Made by a program: the position numbers and the translations under genes. A stretch of 64,000 nucleotides of DNA from Crenalkalicoccus roseus (GTDB lineage: Bacteria; Pseudomonadota; Alphaproteobacteria; Acetobacterales; Acetobacteraceae), in the NCBI RefSeq assembly GCF_004761865.1, contig NZ_SJDM01000001.1, positions 62,001 through 126,000 on the forward strand, written 5' to 3'. The notes below the pieces were generated by a model. It did no database searches, was not told the origin of the DNA, and saw only the letters and a program-made list of their open reading frames with translations. Positions 8,907 to 17,001 of the stretch are shown piece after piece (position 1 is the stretch's first letter; every line of letters begins with the position of its first letter).

Positions 8907-8981
8907 ATGGTCCGGCTGCTGCGCAACCTCATTCTGCTCCGCGGCCTGTACGGGCTCTGGCGCCGCGCCCGGAGGCGGTAG
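8907..8981 (+). CDS. Putative 24-aa cationic small protein
   Basis: A short open frame, ATG 8907 to TAG 8981, with GGAGG (8897-8901) 5 nt upstream. The peptide begins MVRLLRNLILLRG and ends in a run of Trp and Arg (LWRRARRR). It is hydrophobic in the first half and strongly basic in the second, so it could form an amphipathic, membrane-associating helix. It lies just downstream of the AT-rich island and reads divergently from the HWE kinase gene. Function is unknown. Chance cannot be excluded for an ORF this short, but the good Shine-Dalgarno, the promoter-like island and the amphipathic design favour a real gene. Confidence 0.45.
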   Translation: MVRLLRNLILLRGLYGLWRRARRR

Positions 8982-9161
8982 GCAGGGCGGAGGGGTCGCC
9001 CGAGGCGCCTTCCCTTCGCCCCGGCTCGCGGGAATGCCCCGCGGCGTGATCCGCCCCGGAGCGGATCCCGCGCCGGTGGCCTCGCCTGAATGGGTGAAGA
9101 GGCTCGCACCTCCGAAGGCTGGAACCTTCGCCGCGAACGGGGGCGAACGGAAAACGCCCTG
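8982..9161. other. Non-coding stretch with several perfect small hairpins
   Basis: No convincing ORF. It contains at least two perfect inverted repeats: GATCCGC (9048-9054) with GCGGATC (9061-9067), loop 6; and CGAAGG (9113-9118) with CCTTCG (9125-9130), loop 6. It separates the 24-codon plus-strand ORF from the convergent xerD gene. Transcription termination for either gene, or a structured small RNA, would fit; nothing in the sequence decides between them. Confidence 0.35.
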
Positions 9162-9193
9162 GAGCAGATCGCCGACGGCCGGAAACGGCTCTA
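9162..9193 (-). repeat. Dispersed palindromic element, short copy overlapping the xerD stop
   Basis: On the plus strand it reads GAGCAGATCGCCGACGGCC followed by GGAAACGGCTCTA. It shares GAGCAGATCGC and the GACGGCCGGAAAC core with the copy at 42435-42483, and GGAAACGGCTC with the hairpin arm at 42410-42420. The CTA at 9191-9193 is the TAG stop codon of xerD read on the minus strand. Confidence 0.6.
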
Positions 9194-10156
9194 GCCCGCC
9201 TCGGCCAGCGGGTGGTGCGCCTCCACCAGCGCACGCAGCCGCTCCTCGAGCACACGGGTGTAGATCTGGGTGGTCGCGATGTCGGCGTGGCCGAGCAGGA
9301 TCTGCAGGCTGCGCAGGTCCGCGCCACGCGCCAGCAGGTGGCTGGCGAAGGAATGGCGCAGCGCATGCGGGCTGACGCGCTCGGGTGCGAGGCCGGCGGC
9401 GCGCGCCGCATCCTTCAGCAGCAGGCCGAGGCCCTGGCGGGTCATGTGGCCGGAGGCGCCGCGTGCGGGGAACAGCCAGCGCGGCCGCTCCTCCCCGCCC
9501 CTGCGGCGGCGGTCCGACAGCGCCGCGCGGGCCGCCGCCGCCGCCTCCCGTGCACGGCGCGAGATCGGCACCAGGCGCTCCCGCCCGCCCTTGCCGCGCA
9601 CCGCGATCATCGGCTCCTCCGGCCGCAGCGCCGCGGCGGGCAGCGCCACCAGCTCGCTCGCCCGGAGGCCGCTGCAATAGAGCAGCTCCAGCGCCGCGAC
9701 GGCGAGCGGGCCGCGATGGCCGGGCAGGCGCGCGGCGCCGGCGAGCAGCGCCTCCACCTCCGCCTCCGACAGCGCCCGGGGCAGGGCGGGCGGCGGGCGG
9801 GGGCCTTCCAGCAGGGCGGTCGGGTCCTCCGCTCGCACCCCCTCGCGCACCAGGAAGCGGAAGAATTGCCGCAGCGCGGAGAGCCGCCGCGCCGCCGTGC
9901 GCGGCTTCAGCCCGAGATCGGAAAGCCGCCCGAGATAGGCCGAGAGCGTCTCCGCGCCGGCCGCCACCGCGCCGCCCCGCGGCGCGGCGAAGGCGGCGAA
10001 GTCCTCGAGGTCGGCGCGGTAGGCGGCGAGCGTGTTCGGCGCCGCGCCGCGCTCCGCCGCCAGCATCTCGAGGAAGGCCTCGAGGTGCCGCTCTGCCGCC
10101 GCCTCCCGGCGTCCTGCCTGGCCCGGGCCGCCTGCGCCCGCCCGCGCGCGCCGCAA
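9191..10156 (-). CDS. xerD: Site-specific tyrosine recombinase XerD
   Basis: Cytoplasmic tyrosine recombinase that resolves chromosome dimers at dif together with XerC. The N-terminal core-binding domain (HLEAFLEMLAAERGAAPNTL) precedes the catalytic domain, where the expected residues are visible: Arg in SGLRASELV, Lys in VRGKGGRERLVP, H-x-x-R in HALRHSFASHLL, His in LLGHADIATTQ and the nucleophile in IYTRV. The start is uncertain: no ATG or GTG lies near the expected N-terminus. I use TTG 10156, which gives 321 residues, about 20 longer than usual at the N-terminus. It begins 6 bp after the small membrane-protein gene, so the two probably form an operon. Confidence 0.9.
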   Translation of the reverse strand: MRRARAGAGGPGQAGRREAAAERHLEAFLEMLAAERGAAPNTLAAYRADLEDFAAFAAPRGGAVAAGAETLSAYLGRLSDLGLKPRTAARRLSALRQFFRFLVREGVRAEDPTALLEGPRPPPALPRALSEAEVEALLAGAARLPGHRGPLAVAALELLYCSGLRASELVALPAAALRPEEPMIAVRGKGGRERLVPISRRAREAAAAARAALSDRRRRGGEERPRWLFPARGASGHMTRQGLGLLLKDAARAAGLAPERVSPHALRHSFASHLLARGADLRSLQILLGHADIATTQIYTRVLEERLRALVEAHHPLAEAG

Positions 10157-10161
10157 CGGGG

Positions 10162-10308
10162 CTAACGCGTCTGGAACCGGTCGCTCGGCAGCACGCGCTC
10201 CACCGGCGTCGGCGTCACGGAAGGCGGGAAGGCGCCGACGGCGAGCAGCGCGACCGCGACCAGTCCCAGCAGGGCCGCGGCGGCAAGGACGACGGGGCGG
10301 CGGAACAT
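10162..10308 (-). CDS. Small membrane protein of unknown function (48 aa)
   Basis: ATG 10308 to TAG 10162 encodes 48 residues: a basic start (MFRRP), one hydrophobic helix (residues ~5-26), then a Pro-rich extracytoplasmic tail (AFPPSVTPTPVERVLPSDRF). From memory, short proteins with a similar tail (VEKVLPNDRF) occur at this locus in other Acetobacteraceae, upstream of xerD and divergent from the shikimate kinase gene; I could not check this. It is divergent from aroKB with 51 bp between start codons, and xerD follows within 6 bp. The gene is well supported; its function is not known. Confidence 0.72.
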   Translation of the reverse strand: MFRRPVVLAAAALLGLVAVALLAVGAFPPSVTPTPVERVLPSDRFQTR

Positions 10309-10359
10309 CGGGGCGGGGCTCCCTCGCGCACGGGCGGCGGTGTGCTACCCTCCGTTCCC

Positions 10360-12069
10360 GTGTCACGCAACACCGCACAGGCCCCGCAGGCCGCCGGCAG
10401 CGGAACGGTTCCCGCCGCGGCGGAAGGGCCGCTCGCCGGCCGCAGCATCGTGCTCGTCGGCATGCCCGGCGCCGGCAAGTCCTCGATCGGGCGGCGCCTC
10501 GCGCTGCGCCTCGGCCTGCCCTTCCTCGACGCCGACCAGGAGATCGAGGCCGCCGCCGGCCTGCCCATCACCGAGATCTTCGCCCGCTACGGGGAGCCGC
10601 ATTTCCGCGACGGCGAGCGCCGCGTCATCGCCCGCCTGCTCGCCGGTCCGCCGGTGGTGCTCGCCACCGGCGGCGGCGCCTTCGCCGACGCCGCGACGCG
10701 CGCCGCCATCCGCCGCAGCGGGGCGGTGACGGTCTGGCTGAAATGCCGCATGTCCACCCTGCTGCGCCGCGTCGCGGGGCGGGACCACCGGCCGATGTTC
10801 CTCAACGCCGATCCCGCCGCGGTGCTGGAGCGGCTGATGCGCACCCGCCACCCCTGCTACGCCGAGGCCGACATCGTGATCGCCTGCACCGACGAGAGCC
10901 CCGAGGGCACCACCCGCCGCGTGCAGGAGGCGCTCGCCGCCTGGCGCCCGCCCGCGCGCCTGCCCGTCCCCCTCGGCGAGCGCGGCTACGAGGTGGTGGT
11001 GGGCGAGGGGCTGCTGGCGCGCGCCGGCGGACTGCTCGCCCCCGTGCTGCCGGCGCGCCGCGCCGTCATCGTCACCGACGCGGCGGTGGCGCCGCTGCAC
11101 CTGCCCGCGCTGCGCGCCGGGCTGGAGGAGGCGGGCTTCGCCATCCCCGCCTGCATCGCCGTCCCGCCCGGGGAGGCCAGCAAGGGCTTCGCCACGCTGC
11201 AGCGCGTGCTGGAGGAGATGCTGGCGGCGGGGGTGGAGCGGCGCACCGCCGTCGTCGCGCTGGGCGGGGGCGTGGTGGGCGACCTCGCCGGCTTCGCCGC
11301 CGCGGTGGCGCTGCGCGGCCTGCCCTTCGTGCAGGTGCCGACCACGCTGCTCGCCCAGGTGGATTCCAGCGTCGGCGGCAAGACGGGCGTGAACCTCGCC
11401 GCCGGGAAGAACCTGGTCGGCGCCTTCCACCAGCCGCGCATGGTGCTGGCCGACACCGCGACCCTCGCCACCCTGCCGCCGCGCGAGCTGCGCGCCGGCT
11501 ACGCCGAGGTGGCGAAGCACGGCCTCCTTGCCGGCGAGGCGTTCTGGGCCTGGTGCGAGGCGCGGGGGGAGGCGCTGATCGGGGGCGACCGCGAGGCGCT
11601 GGCCCATGCGGTGCTGGAGAGCTGCCGCCTCAAGGCCGGCATCGTCGCCGCCGACGAGCGCGAGGAGAGCGCCGAGGGCGGGCGCGCCCTGCTCAACCTT
11701 GGCCACACCTTCGCCCACGCGCTGGAGGCGGAGTGCGGCTATTCCGGCGCGCTGCTGCACGGGGAGGCGGTGGCGGTGGGCCTTGGCCTCGCCGCCGCGC
11801 TCTCCGCGCGCCTCGGCCATTGCAGCCAGGAATGGCCGGGGCGCGTGATGGCGCATCTCGCCGCCTGCGGCCTGCCGGCGCGGCTCGGCGAGCTGGGGCG
11901 CGCATTCTCCGCCGCCGCGCTGCTCGCGCGCATGCGCAGGGACAAGAAGGTGCGCGACGGAAGCCTGCGCTTCGTGCTGCTGCGCGGCCCCGGCGAGGCC
12001 TTCACCGCCGCCGACGTGCCGGAGGAGGCGGTGGCGGCGCTGCTCCGCGAGGAGGGCTGCGCGGCCTGA
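10360..12069 (+). CDS. aroKB: Bifunctional shikimate kinase / 3-dehydroquinate synthase
   Basis: Fusion of two shikimate-pathway enzymes, 569 residues from GTG 10360. The AroK part (residues ~25-195) has Walker A GMPGAGKSS at 34-42, DADQEIE and the substrate-binding LATGGGAF. The AroB part (from ~207, GERGYEVVVGEGLL) has the NAD-binding GGGVVGDLAGFAA, PTTLLAQVDSSVGGKTGVN and the metal-binding His residues in LNLGHTFAHALE and LLHGEAVAVG. It therefore carries steps 2 (AroB) and 5 (AroK) of the chorismate route. In most bacteria these are separate neighbouring genes (aroK-aroB); the fused form is known from Acetobacteraceae. The preceding in-frame codons lack protein-like content, so the GTG is preferred. 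Confidence 0.93.
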   Translation: MSRNTAQAPQAAGSGTVPAAAEGPLAGRSIVLVGMPGAGKSSIGRRLALRLGLPFLDADQEIEAAAGLPITEIFARYGEPHFRDGERRVIARLLAGPPVVLATGGGAFADAATRAAIRRSGAVTVWLKCRMSTLLRRVAGRDHRPMFLNADPAAVLERLMRTRHPCYAEADIVIACTDESPEGTTRRVQEALAAWRPPARLPVPLGERGYEVVVGEGLLARAGGLLAPVLPARRAVIVTDAAVAPLHLPALRAGLEEAGFAIPACIAVPPGEASKGFATLQRVLEEMLAAGVERRTAVVALGGGVVGDLAGFAAAVALRGLPFVQVPTTLLAQVDSSVGGKTGVNLAAGKNLVGAFHQPRMVLADTATLATLPPRELRAGYAEVAKHGLLAGEAFWAWCEARGEALIGGDREALAHAVLESCRLKAGIVAADEREESAEGGRALLNLGHTFAHALEAECGYSGALLHGEAVAVGLGLAAALSARLGHCSQEWPGRVMAHLAACGLPARLGELGRAFSAAALLARMRRDKKVRDGSLRFVLLRGPGEAFTAADVPEEAVAALLREEGCAA

Positions 12070-12100
12070 CGAGGGCGGCCGGCTCGCCGCTCCGGCGCGC

Positions 12101-12133
12101 CCGGCCGTCTCCGGCCCTGTGCGATCCGCCCTA
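12101..12133 (-). repeat. Dispersed palindromic element copy overlapping the panB stop
   Basis: On the plus strand it contains CCGGCCGTCTCCGGCCC followed by GCGATCCGCCCTA. It aligns with the copy at 32252-32294 over CCGGCCG-TCCGGCCC-GCGATCCGC-CTA. The final CTA is the panB stop codon (TAG on the minus strand). The region lies between the convergent aroKB and panB genes, so the element may also act as a shared terminator. Confidence 0.55.
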
Positions 12134-12952
12134 TCGCTGGCGCGGCGGGAAGCAGTGCTCCGGCCCGGGGAAGCGCCCCGTGCGCACATCCGCCGCGTAG
12201 GCCGCCGCCGCCTCGCCGATCGGCGCGGCGAGGTCGGCGTAGCGCTTCACGAAGCGCGGGGTGAAGTCGCGGAACAGCCCGAGCACGTCCTCGGTGACCA
12301 GGATCTGACCGTCGCAGGCGGCGGAGGCGCCGATGCCGATGGTCGGCACCGGGACCGCCGCGGTGATCCGCGCCGCCACCGGCTCCACCGTGCCCTCCAG
12401 CACCAGGGCGAAGGCGCCCGCCTCGGCCACCGCCGCGGCATCGGCCTGCACGCGCGCCGCCTCGTCCTCGGTGCGGCCGGTGGCACGGAAGCCGCCGGCG
12501 GCGTTCACCGCCTGCGGCATCAGCCCGACATGGCCGCAGACCGGGATGCCGCGCTCGACCAGGAAGCGGATGGTCGGCGCCATCTCGGCCCCGCCTTCCA
12601 GCTTCACGCCGTTCGCGCCGGTCTCGGCCAGCACGCGCGCGGCGTTGCGGAAGGCCTGCTCCGGGCTCTCCTGGTAGGTGCCGAAGGGCAGGTCCACGAT
12701 GACGCAGGCGGTCTCCGCCCCGCGCACCACCGCGGCGCCGTGCGCGATCATCATCTCGAGCGTCACCGGCAGCGTGCTGCCGAGGCCGTAGACCACCATG
12801 CCGAGGGAATCGCCCACCAGCAGCAGGTCCACATGCGGGTCGAGCAGCCGCGCCATGGGCGTGGTGTAGGCGGTGAGGCAGACCAGCTTCTCGCCGCCCT
12901 TGCGGGCGCGGATCGCGGGGATGCCGCGCCTCCTGCGCGGGGATGTGTTCAT
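12131..12952 (-). CDS. panB: 3-methyl-2-oxobutanoate hydroxymethyltransferase
   Basis: Ketopantoate hydroxymethyltransferase: transfers a hydroxymethyl group from 5,10-methylene-THF to 2-oxoisovalerate in pantothenate/CoA synthesis. 273 residues from ATG 12952, preceded by GGGAG at a good distance. Signature stretches are [32 protein letters not shown] (metal-binding Asp), [19 protein letters not shown] and [17 protein letters not shown] with [10 protein letters not shown]. panC is not adjacent. Another PanE-like reductase is encoded at 28788-29855 but belongs to a broader family. Confidence 0.95.
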   Translation of the reverse strand: MNTSPRRRRGIPAIRARKGGEKLVCLTAYTTPMARLLDPHVDLLLVGDSLGMVVYGLGSTLPVTLEMMIAHGAAVVRGAETACVIVDLPFGTYQESPEQAFRNAARVLAETGANGVKLEGGAEMAPTIRFLVERGIPVCGHVGLMPQAVNAAGGFRATGRTEDEAARVQADAAAVAEAGAFALVLEGTVEPVAARITAAVPVPTIGIGASAACDGQILVTEDVLGLFRDFTPRFVKRYADLAAPIGEAAAAYAADVRTGRFPGPEHCFPPRQR

Positions 12953-13040
12953 GCGCTCCCTCTCCGGCCATGGGGCGGCGCGCAGCCAAGCGCCGGCGCG
13001 GCGGCGGGTCAACCGCCCGCACGGCCAGCGGCCGGATGGA

Positions 13041-13847
13041 TCAGGGCAGCTCCGCCATCCGCCGCTCCACCATGCCGCGCCAGGGCGCGTCGGGCGGCGC
13101 GTCGGCGAGCAGGGCGCGCCAGGTGGCGCGGGCCACCTCCGGCCGCCCCGCCTGCGCCTCGGCAAGGCCGGTGAGGAAGCGCAGGCCGATGTGCTGCGGC
13201 GCGCGCGGCAGCGCCCCGGCCAGGAAGCGCGCCGCCTCCTCCTCCCGTCCGTCCTCGAGCAGCACCTGGGCGAGCTGGGCGGCGAGGTCGGCGTCGAAGC
13301 CCGCCGCCAGCGCCTGGCGGTAGGCCGCCGCCGCCGCCTCCAGCCGGCCGCGCGAGCGCTCGGCGTTGCCGAGCAGCACGTAGCCCCGCCGCGCCGTCTC
13401 GCCCATGGGGTCGAGCTGGGCGAGGCGGTCGCGCAGCGTGGCGAGCAGCGCCTCGTCGCGCTCGATCACCTCCTGGCGCGCCGCGAAGGTGGCGGAGGGC
13501 AGCGCGGGCGCGCCCCCCGCCAGGTAGAGGCCGAGCGCGGCGGCCGGCACCGCCACCACCGCCGCCAGGAGGGCGAGCCGCACCCCGCGCTCGCGCGTCG
13601 GGGCGGCGATGGTGATGCGCTCCTCCGGCGCGGCGAGCAGGCGGCGCTGCACCTCCAGCACCGCGGCGCGGTGCGCCGCCTCCTCGAGCCGCCCCTCGGC
13701 GCGCTCGCGGTCGAGCTCGGCGAGCTGCGCGCGGTAGAGGGCGAGGTCCGCCTCGCGCCGCCCGCGCGCCGGCGGCGGGCGGAGCATGGCGAGGCCGAGC
13801 GGCAACAGCGCCGCCGCGGCGAGCAGCGCGATCAGCAGCCAGGTCAC
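13041..13847 (-). CDS. ccmI: Cytochrome c maturation protein CcmI (CycH-like)
   Basis: Apocytochrome c chaperone that delivers substrate to the haem-ligation complex. 268 residues: membrane segment at the N-terminus ([21 protein letters not shown]), a conserved cytoplasmic coil ([26 protein letters not shown]), a second membrane segment (~90-110), then a periplasmic TPR-like domain (about 140-268). Last gene of the ccm operon; its ATG overlaps the ccmH stop by 4 bp. The TPR half is shorter than in enterobacterial CcmH fusions, as expected for the alphaproteobacterial arrangement where CcmH and CcmI are separate. Confidence 0.9.
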   Translation of the reverse strand: MTWLLIALLAAAALLPLGLAMLRPPPARGRREADLALYRAQLAELDRERAEGRLEEAAHRAAVLEVQRRLLAAPEERITIAAPTRERGVRLALLAAVVAVPAAALGLYLAGGAPALPSATFAARQEVIERDEALLATLRDRLAQLDPMGETARRGYVLLGNAERSRGRLEAAAAAYRQALAAGFDADLAAQLAQVLLEDGREEEAARFLAGALPRAPQHIGLRFLTGLAEAQAGRPEVARATWRALLADAPPDAPWRGMVERRMAELP

Positions 13848-14335
13848 GCCGCGCGCTCCCCGTCGCGCTCCGCCGCCCGCAGGCGCGCGCGCTCGGCCTC
13901 GCTCAGCTCGGGCGCGGCGAGCGCGGCCTCCGCCGCCTGGCGGCGGCGCATCGCCAGGATCAGCAGCGCGCCGCCGCCAAGCGCCAGCGCCGGCGTCGCC
14001 CAGAGCAGCGCGGTGGCGGCGGTGAGCCGCGGGCGCAGCAGCACGAAGTCGCCGTAGCGGTCGTGGACGAAGCGCATCACCTCGGCATTGGACTGCCCCG
14101 CCGCCACCTGCTCGCGCACGATGCGGCGGAGGTCGCGGGCGAGCGGCGCGTCGCTGTCCTCGATCGACTGGTTCTGGCAGACGAGGCAGCGCAGCTCGCG
14201 CCCGATCGCCTGGGCGCGCGCCTCGAGCGCCGGGTCGCGCAGCCGCTCCGCCGGGTCGCCGACGGCGGCGGGCGCGGGCGGGGCGGCGAGCAGGGCGGCG
14301 CCGAGCGCGAGGGCGGGGACGAGGCGGCGGATCAT
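13844..14335 (-). CDS. ccmH: Cytochrome c maturation protein CcmH (CycL-like)
   Basis: Membrane-anchored periplasmic thiol-disulphide protein that reduces the CXXCH cysteines of apocytochrome c. 163 residues from ATG 14335. Signal peptide at residues 1-24, then the diagnostic LRCLVCQNQSIEDSDAPLA with redox Cys50 and Cys53, and the helical VREQVAAGQSNAEVMRFV. A membrane segment (~105-125) anchors it. Start and stop each overlap the neighbouring genes by 4 bp (ATGA). The open frame extends far upstream, but that part is antisense noise. Confidence 0.94.
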   Translation of the reverse strand: MIRRLVPALALGAALLAAPPAPAAVGDPAERLRDPALEARAQAIGRELRCLVCQNQSIEDSDAPLARDLRRIVREQVAAGQSNAEVMRFVHDRYGDFVLLRPRLTAATALLWATPALALGGGALLILAMRRRQAAEAALAAPELSEAERARLRAAERDGERAA

Positions 14336-14961
14336 GCGTGGCGCCTCAGCAGCGGCTCGAGGTCGTGGCGCAGCACCTCCTCCGTCAGCGGCCCGGCCCA
14401 GCGCCAGCGGATGATGCCCTCGCGGTCGAGCAGGTAGGTCTCCGGCACGCCGTAGAGGCCCCATTCGATCGCCACCCGCCCCGGCTCGTCCACGCCGAGC
14501 CGGTCGTAGGGGTTGCCGTGCCGGCGCAGGAAGGCGAGGGAATCCGCGGGCCGGTCCTTGTAGGAGACGCCGTGCACCGGCACGCCCTGGCGCGAGAGGC
14601 GCATCAGCATCGGGTGCTCCACCACGCAGGGCAGGCACCAGGAGGCGAAGAAGTTCACCAGCACCGGCCGCCCCGGCGCGCGCAGGTCGGCCGCCGCCAG
14701 CCCCGGCCGGCCGCTGCCCTCGAGCGGGGGCAGGACGAAGTCCGGCACCGGCCGGCCGATCAGCGCCGAGGGCACGCCGCGCGGGTCGTAGTCGCCGGTG
14801 CGCAGCCCGCGCAGCATGCCGAGGAAGCCGAGCCCCGCCGCGGCGGCGAGGCCGAGCGGCGCCAGCAGCAGGGCGCGCCGGCGCCAGGGGTTCCGCGGCG
14901 GCGCCTCGGGCGGGGCGGTGCCGCCGCCGCGCTCCATCCCCTCGGGCAGGCGCGCGCTCAT
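14332..14961 (-). CDS. ccmG: Cytochrome c maturation thiol:disulphide oxidoreductase CcmG/DsbE
   Basis: Periplasmic membrane-tethered thioredoxin-like protein, 209 residues. N-terminal anchor after RRRALLLAPLGLAAAAG, then GRPVPDFVLPPLE, and the active site FFASWCLPC with Cys109 and Cys112. YGVPETYLLDREG supplies the cis-Pro loop typical of DsbE. It keeps CcmH or apocytochrome thiols reduced using electrons from a CcdA/DsbD-type protein not present in this window. The N-terminal tail of ~25 residues is longer than usual. It overlaps ccmF and ccmH by 4 bp each. Confidence 0.95.
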   Translation of the reverse strand: MSARLPEGMERGGGTAPPEAPPRNPWRRRALLLAPLGLAAAAGLGFLGMLRGLRTGDYDPRGVPSALIGRPVPDFVLPPLEGSGRPGLAAADLRAPGRPVLVNFFASWCLPCVVEHPMLMRLSRQGVPVHGVSYKDRPADSLAFLRRHGNPYDRLGVDEPGRVAIEWGLYGVPETYLLDREGIIRWRWAGPLTEEVLRHDLEPLLRRHA

Positions 14962-16922
14962 GCCGGGGCCTGCCCGCGGGCGAGCTTCGCCGCCGGCGCC
15001 GAGACGCGCATCCGCCGGTCGGAGAGCGAGATGCCGCCGCCGAGCGCCATGATCGCCGCGCCAAGCCAGATCCAGGGCGCGAGCGGGTTGTGGTGCAGCC
15101 GCACCACCGCCCCGCCGTCGCGCTCCTCGCCGAGCACGGCGTAGAGGTCCACCAGCCAGTTGGTGTGGATGGAGGCCTCCGTCGTCACCATCCGCCCGAC
15201 GGGGAAGTTGCGCCGCTCCGGCCGCAGCACCGTCACCTCTCGCCCGTCGCGGGTGACGGTGAGGGTGGCGCGGCGGGCGGTCCAGTTGGGGCCGGTCACA
15301 TCCTCGACCCCCTCCAGGCGGTAGGTGTAGCCGGCGAGCGTCGCCGCATCGCCCGGGCGCATCAGGGTGAGCTTCTCCTGCGCCAGCCCCATGCCGGCGA
15401 GGCCGAGGATGGTGACGCCCACCCCCGCATGCGCCACCGCCGCGCCCCAGGCGGCGCGCGGCAGCCCCCGCGCCCGCGCCCAGGCGGCGCGCGGGCGGGA
15501 GAACAGGGCGATGCGGTCGGCGATGTCCGTCGCCGCGGCCAGGATCAGCCAGGCGCCGGCGGCGAAGCCGAGCGCCGGCAGCACCCGCCAGCCCGAGAGG
15601 GCGAGGGCGAGCAGCAGCGCCGCCATTCCGCCCAGCGCCGCCCACCACAGCCGCTGCAGCACCGGCCACAGCCGCGCCCGCTTCCAGGGCAGCATCGGCC
15701 CGACCCCCATGGCGGCGAGGAGCGGCACCACCAGCGGGAAGGTCGCCATGTTGAAGAAGGGCGGGCCGACCGAGATCTTCTGCCCGAGCAGCAGGTCGGC
15801 GAACATCGGATACAGCGTGCCGACCAGCACCACCGCCGCGATCGAGCAGAGCAGCAGGTTGTTCAGCACCAGCCCCCCCTCCCGCGAGAGGGGGGCGAAC
15901 ACGCCCGTCGGCGCCATCGCCGCCGCCCGCCAGGCGAACAGGGCGAAGCCGCCGCCCACATAGGCCATCATCAGCAGCAGGATGAAGACGCCGCGATCCG
16001 GGTCGTTGGCGAAGGCGTGCACGCTGTTCAGCACGCCCGAGCGCACCAGGAAGGTGCCGAGCAGCGACAGGCCGAAGGCGAGGAGCGCGAGGAACACCGT
16101 CCAGGTCTTCAGCGCCTCGCGCTTCTCGACCACGATGGCGGAGTGCAGCAGCGCCGCGCCGGCCAGCCAGGGCAGCAGCGAGGCGTTCTCCACCGGATCC
16201 CAGAACCAGTAGCCGCCCCAGCCGAGCTCGTAATAGGCCCACCAGGAGCCGAGCGCGATGCCGAGGGTGAGGAAGGCCCAGGCCGCCAGCGCCCAGGGCC
16301 GGACCCAGCGCCCCCAGGCCGCGTCCACCCGCCCCTCGATCAGCGCGGCGATGGCGAAGGCGTAGGTGACGGCGTAGCCGACATAGCCGAGGTAGAGCAG
16401 CGGCGGGTGGAAGGCGAGGCCGGGGTCCTGCAGGATCGGGTTCAGCCCCTGCCCGTCGAGCGGCGGCGGCCAGACCCGCTCGAAGGGGTTGGAGGTGCCG
16501 AGGGTGAAGGCGAGGAAGCCCACCGTCACCAGCCCCAGCACCGCCAGCACCCGCGCCTGCAGCCGCGAGGGCAGGTCGCGCCCGAACAGCGCCACCGCGC
16601 CGCCGCACAGCGCCAGGATGAACACCCACAGCACCAGCGAGCCCTCGTGGTTGCCCCAGGTGCCGGTGAGCTTGTAGAGCATCGGCTTCGCGGAGTGGCT
16701 GTTCTGCACGACGTTCATCACCGTCGTGTCGTTGACCGCGAAGCTCCACATCAGGCAGCCGAGCGAGACCGCCACCGCGAGCAGCACGCCGGCGGCGAGC
16801 GGCGGTGCTGCGGCCATCAGCCGCGCCTCGCCGCGCTGCGCGCCCCACAGCCCGAACACGGCCTGCGCCGCCGAGAGGGCGAGGGCGAGGGCGAGGGCGA
16901 AATGCCCGAGTTCGGGGATCAT
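14958..16922 (-). CDS. ccmF: Haem lyase subunit CcmF
   Basis: Large polytopic membrane protein, 654 residues, core of the holocytochrome c synthetase. About 15 hydrophobic segments are visible. The WWD haem-handling motif is in AYYELGWGGYWFWDPVENAS, followed by LLPWLAGAALLHS; family stretches NSHSAKPMLYKLTGTWGNHEGS and SVHAFANDPDRG are intact. The N-terminus has a run of Ala-Leu repeats encoded by a tandem GGGCGA hexamer (about 16876-16900), a possible slippage site. A 16-codon ORF (16919-16969) with its own GGAGG overlaps the start by ATGA and may couple translation. Confidence 0.95.
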   Translation of the reverse strand: MIPELGHFALALALALSAAQAVFGLWGAQRGEARLMAAAPPLAAGVLLAVAVSLGCLMWSFAVNDTTVMNVVQNSHSAKPMLYKLTGTWGNHEGSLVLWVFILALCGGAVALFGRDLPSRLQARVLAVLGLVTVGFLAFTLGTSNPFERVWPPPLDGQGLNPILQDPGLAFHPPLLYLGYVGYAVTYAFAIAALIEGRVDAAWGRWVRPWALAAWAFLTLGIALGSWWAYYELGWGGYWFWDPVENASLLPWLAGAALLHSAIVVEKREALKTWTVFLALLAFGLSLLGTFLVRSGVLNSVHAFANDPDRGVFILLLMMAYVGGGFALFAWRAAAMAPTGVFAPLSREGGLVLNNLLLCSIAAVVLVGTLYPMFADLLLGQKISVGPPFFNMATFPLVVPLLAAMGVGPMLPWKRARLWPVLQRLWWAALGGMAALLLALALSGWRVLPALGFAAGAWLILAAATDIADRIALFSRPRAAWARARGLPRAAWGAAVAHAGVGVTILGLAGMGLAQEKLTLMRPGDAATLAGYTYRLEGVEDVTGPNWTARRATLTVTRDGREVTVLRPERRNFPVGRMVTTEASIHTNWLVDLYAVLGEERDGGAVVRLHHNPLAPWIWLGAAIMALGGGISLSDRRMRVSAPAAKLARGQAPA

Positions 16923-16969
16923 GCGGCCACCCCGCGGGGCGGGGCGGCGGCCGGGCTGCGCCGGGACAT
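16919..16969 (-). CDS. Possible 16-aa leader ORF translationally coupled to ccmF
   Basis: In the only sizeable gap of the ccm operon (between ccmE and ccmF), ATG 16969 opens a 16-codon frame (MSRRSPAAAPPRGVAA) whose TGA overlaps the ccmF ATG. GGAGG lies 10 nt upstream of this ATG, whereas ccmF itself has only a weak Shine-Dalgarno. The simplest reading is a short coupling ORF that loads ribosomes onto ccmF. The Pro/Ala-rich peptide looks non-functional. This could equally be chance. Confidence 0.3.
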   Translation of the reverse strand: MSRRSPAAAPPRGVAA

Positions 16970-17001
16970 GGCGGTGCGCCTCCGTCTGTCGGTGCCGCCG
17001 G

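Noticed and set aside
9385-10359. N-terminal extension of AroKB
   Set aside because: It reads antisense through xerD, is Arg/Pro-rich, and GTG 10360 directly precedes the conserved kinase domain.
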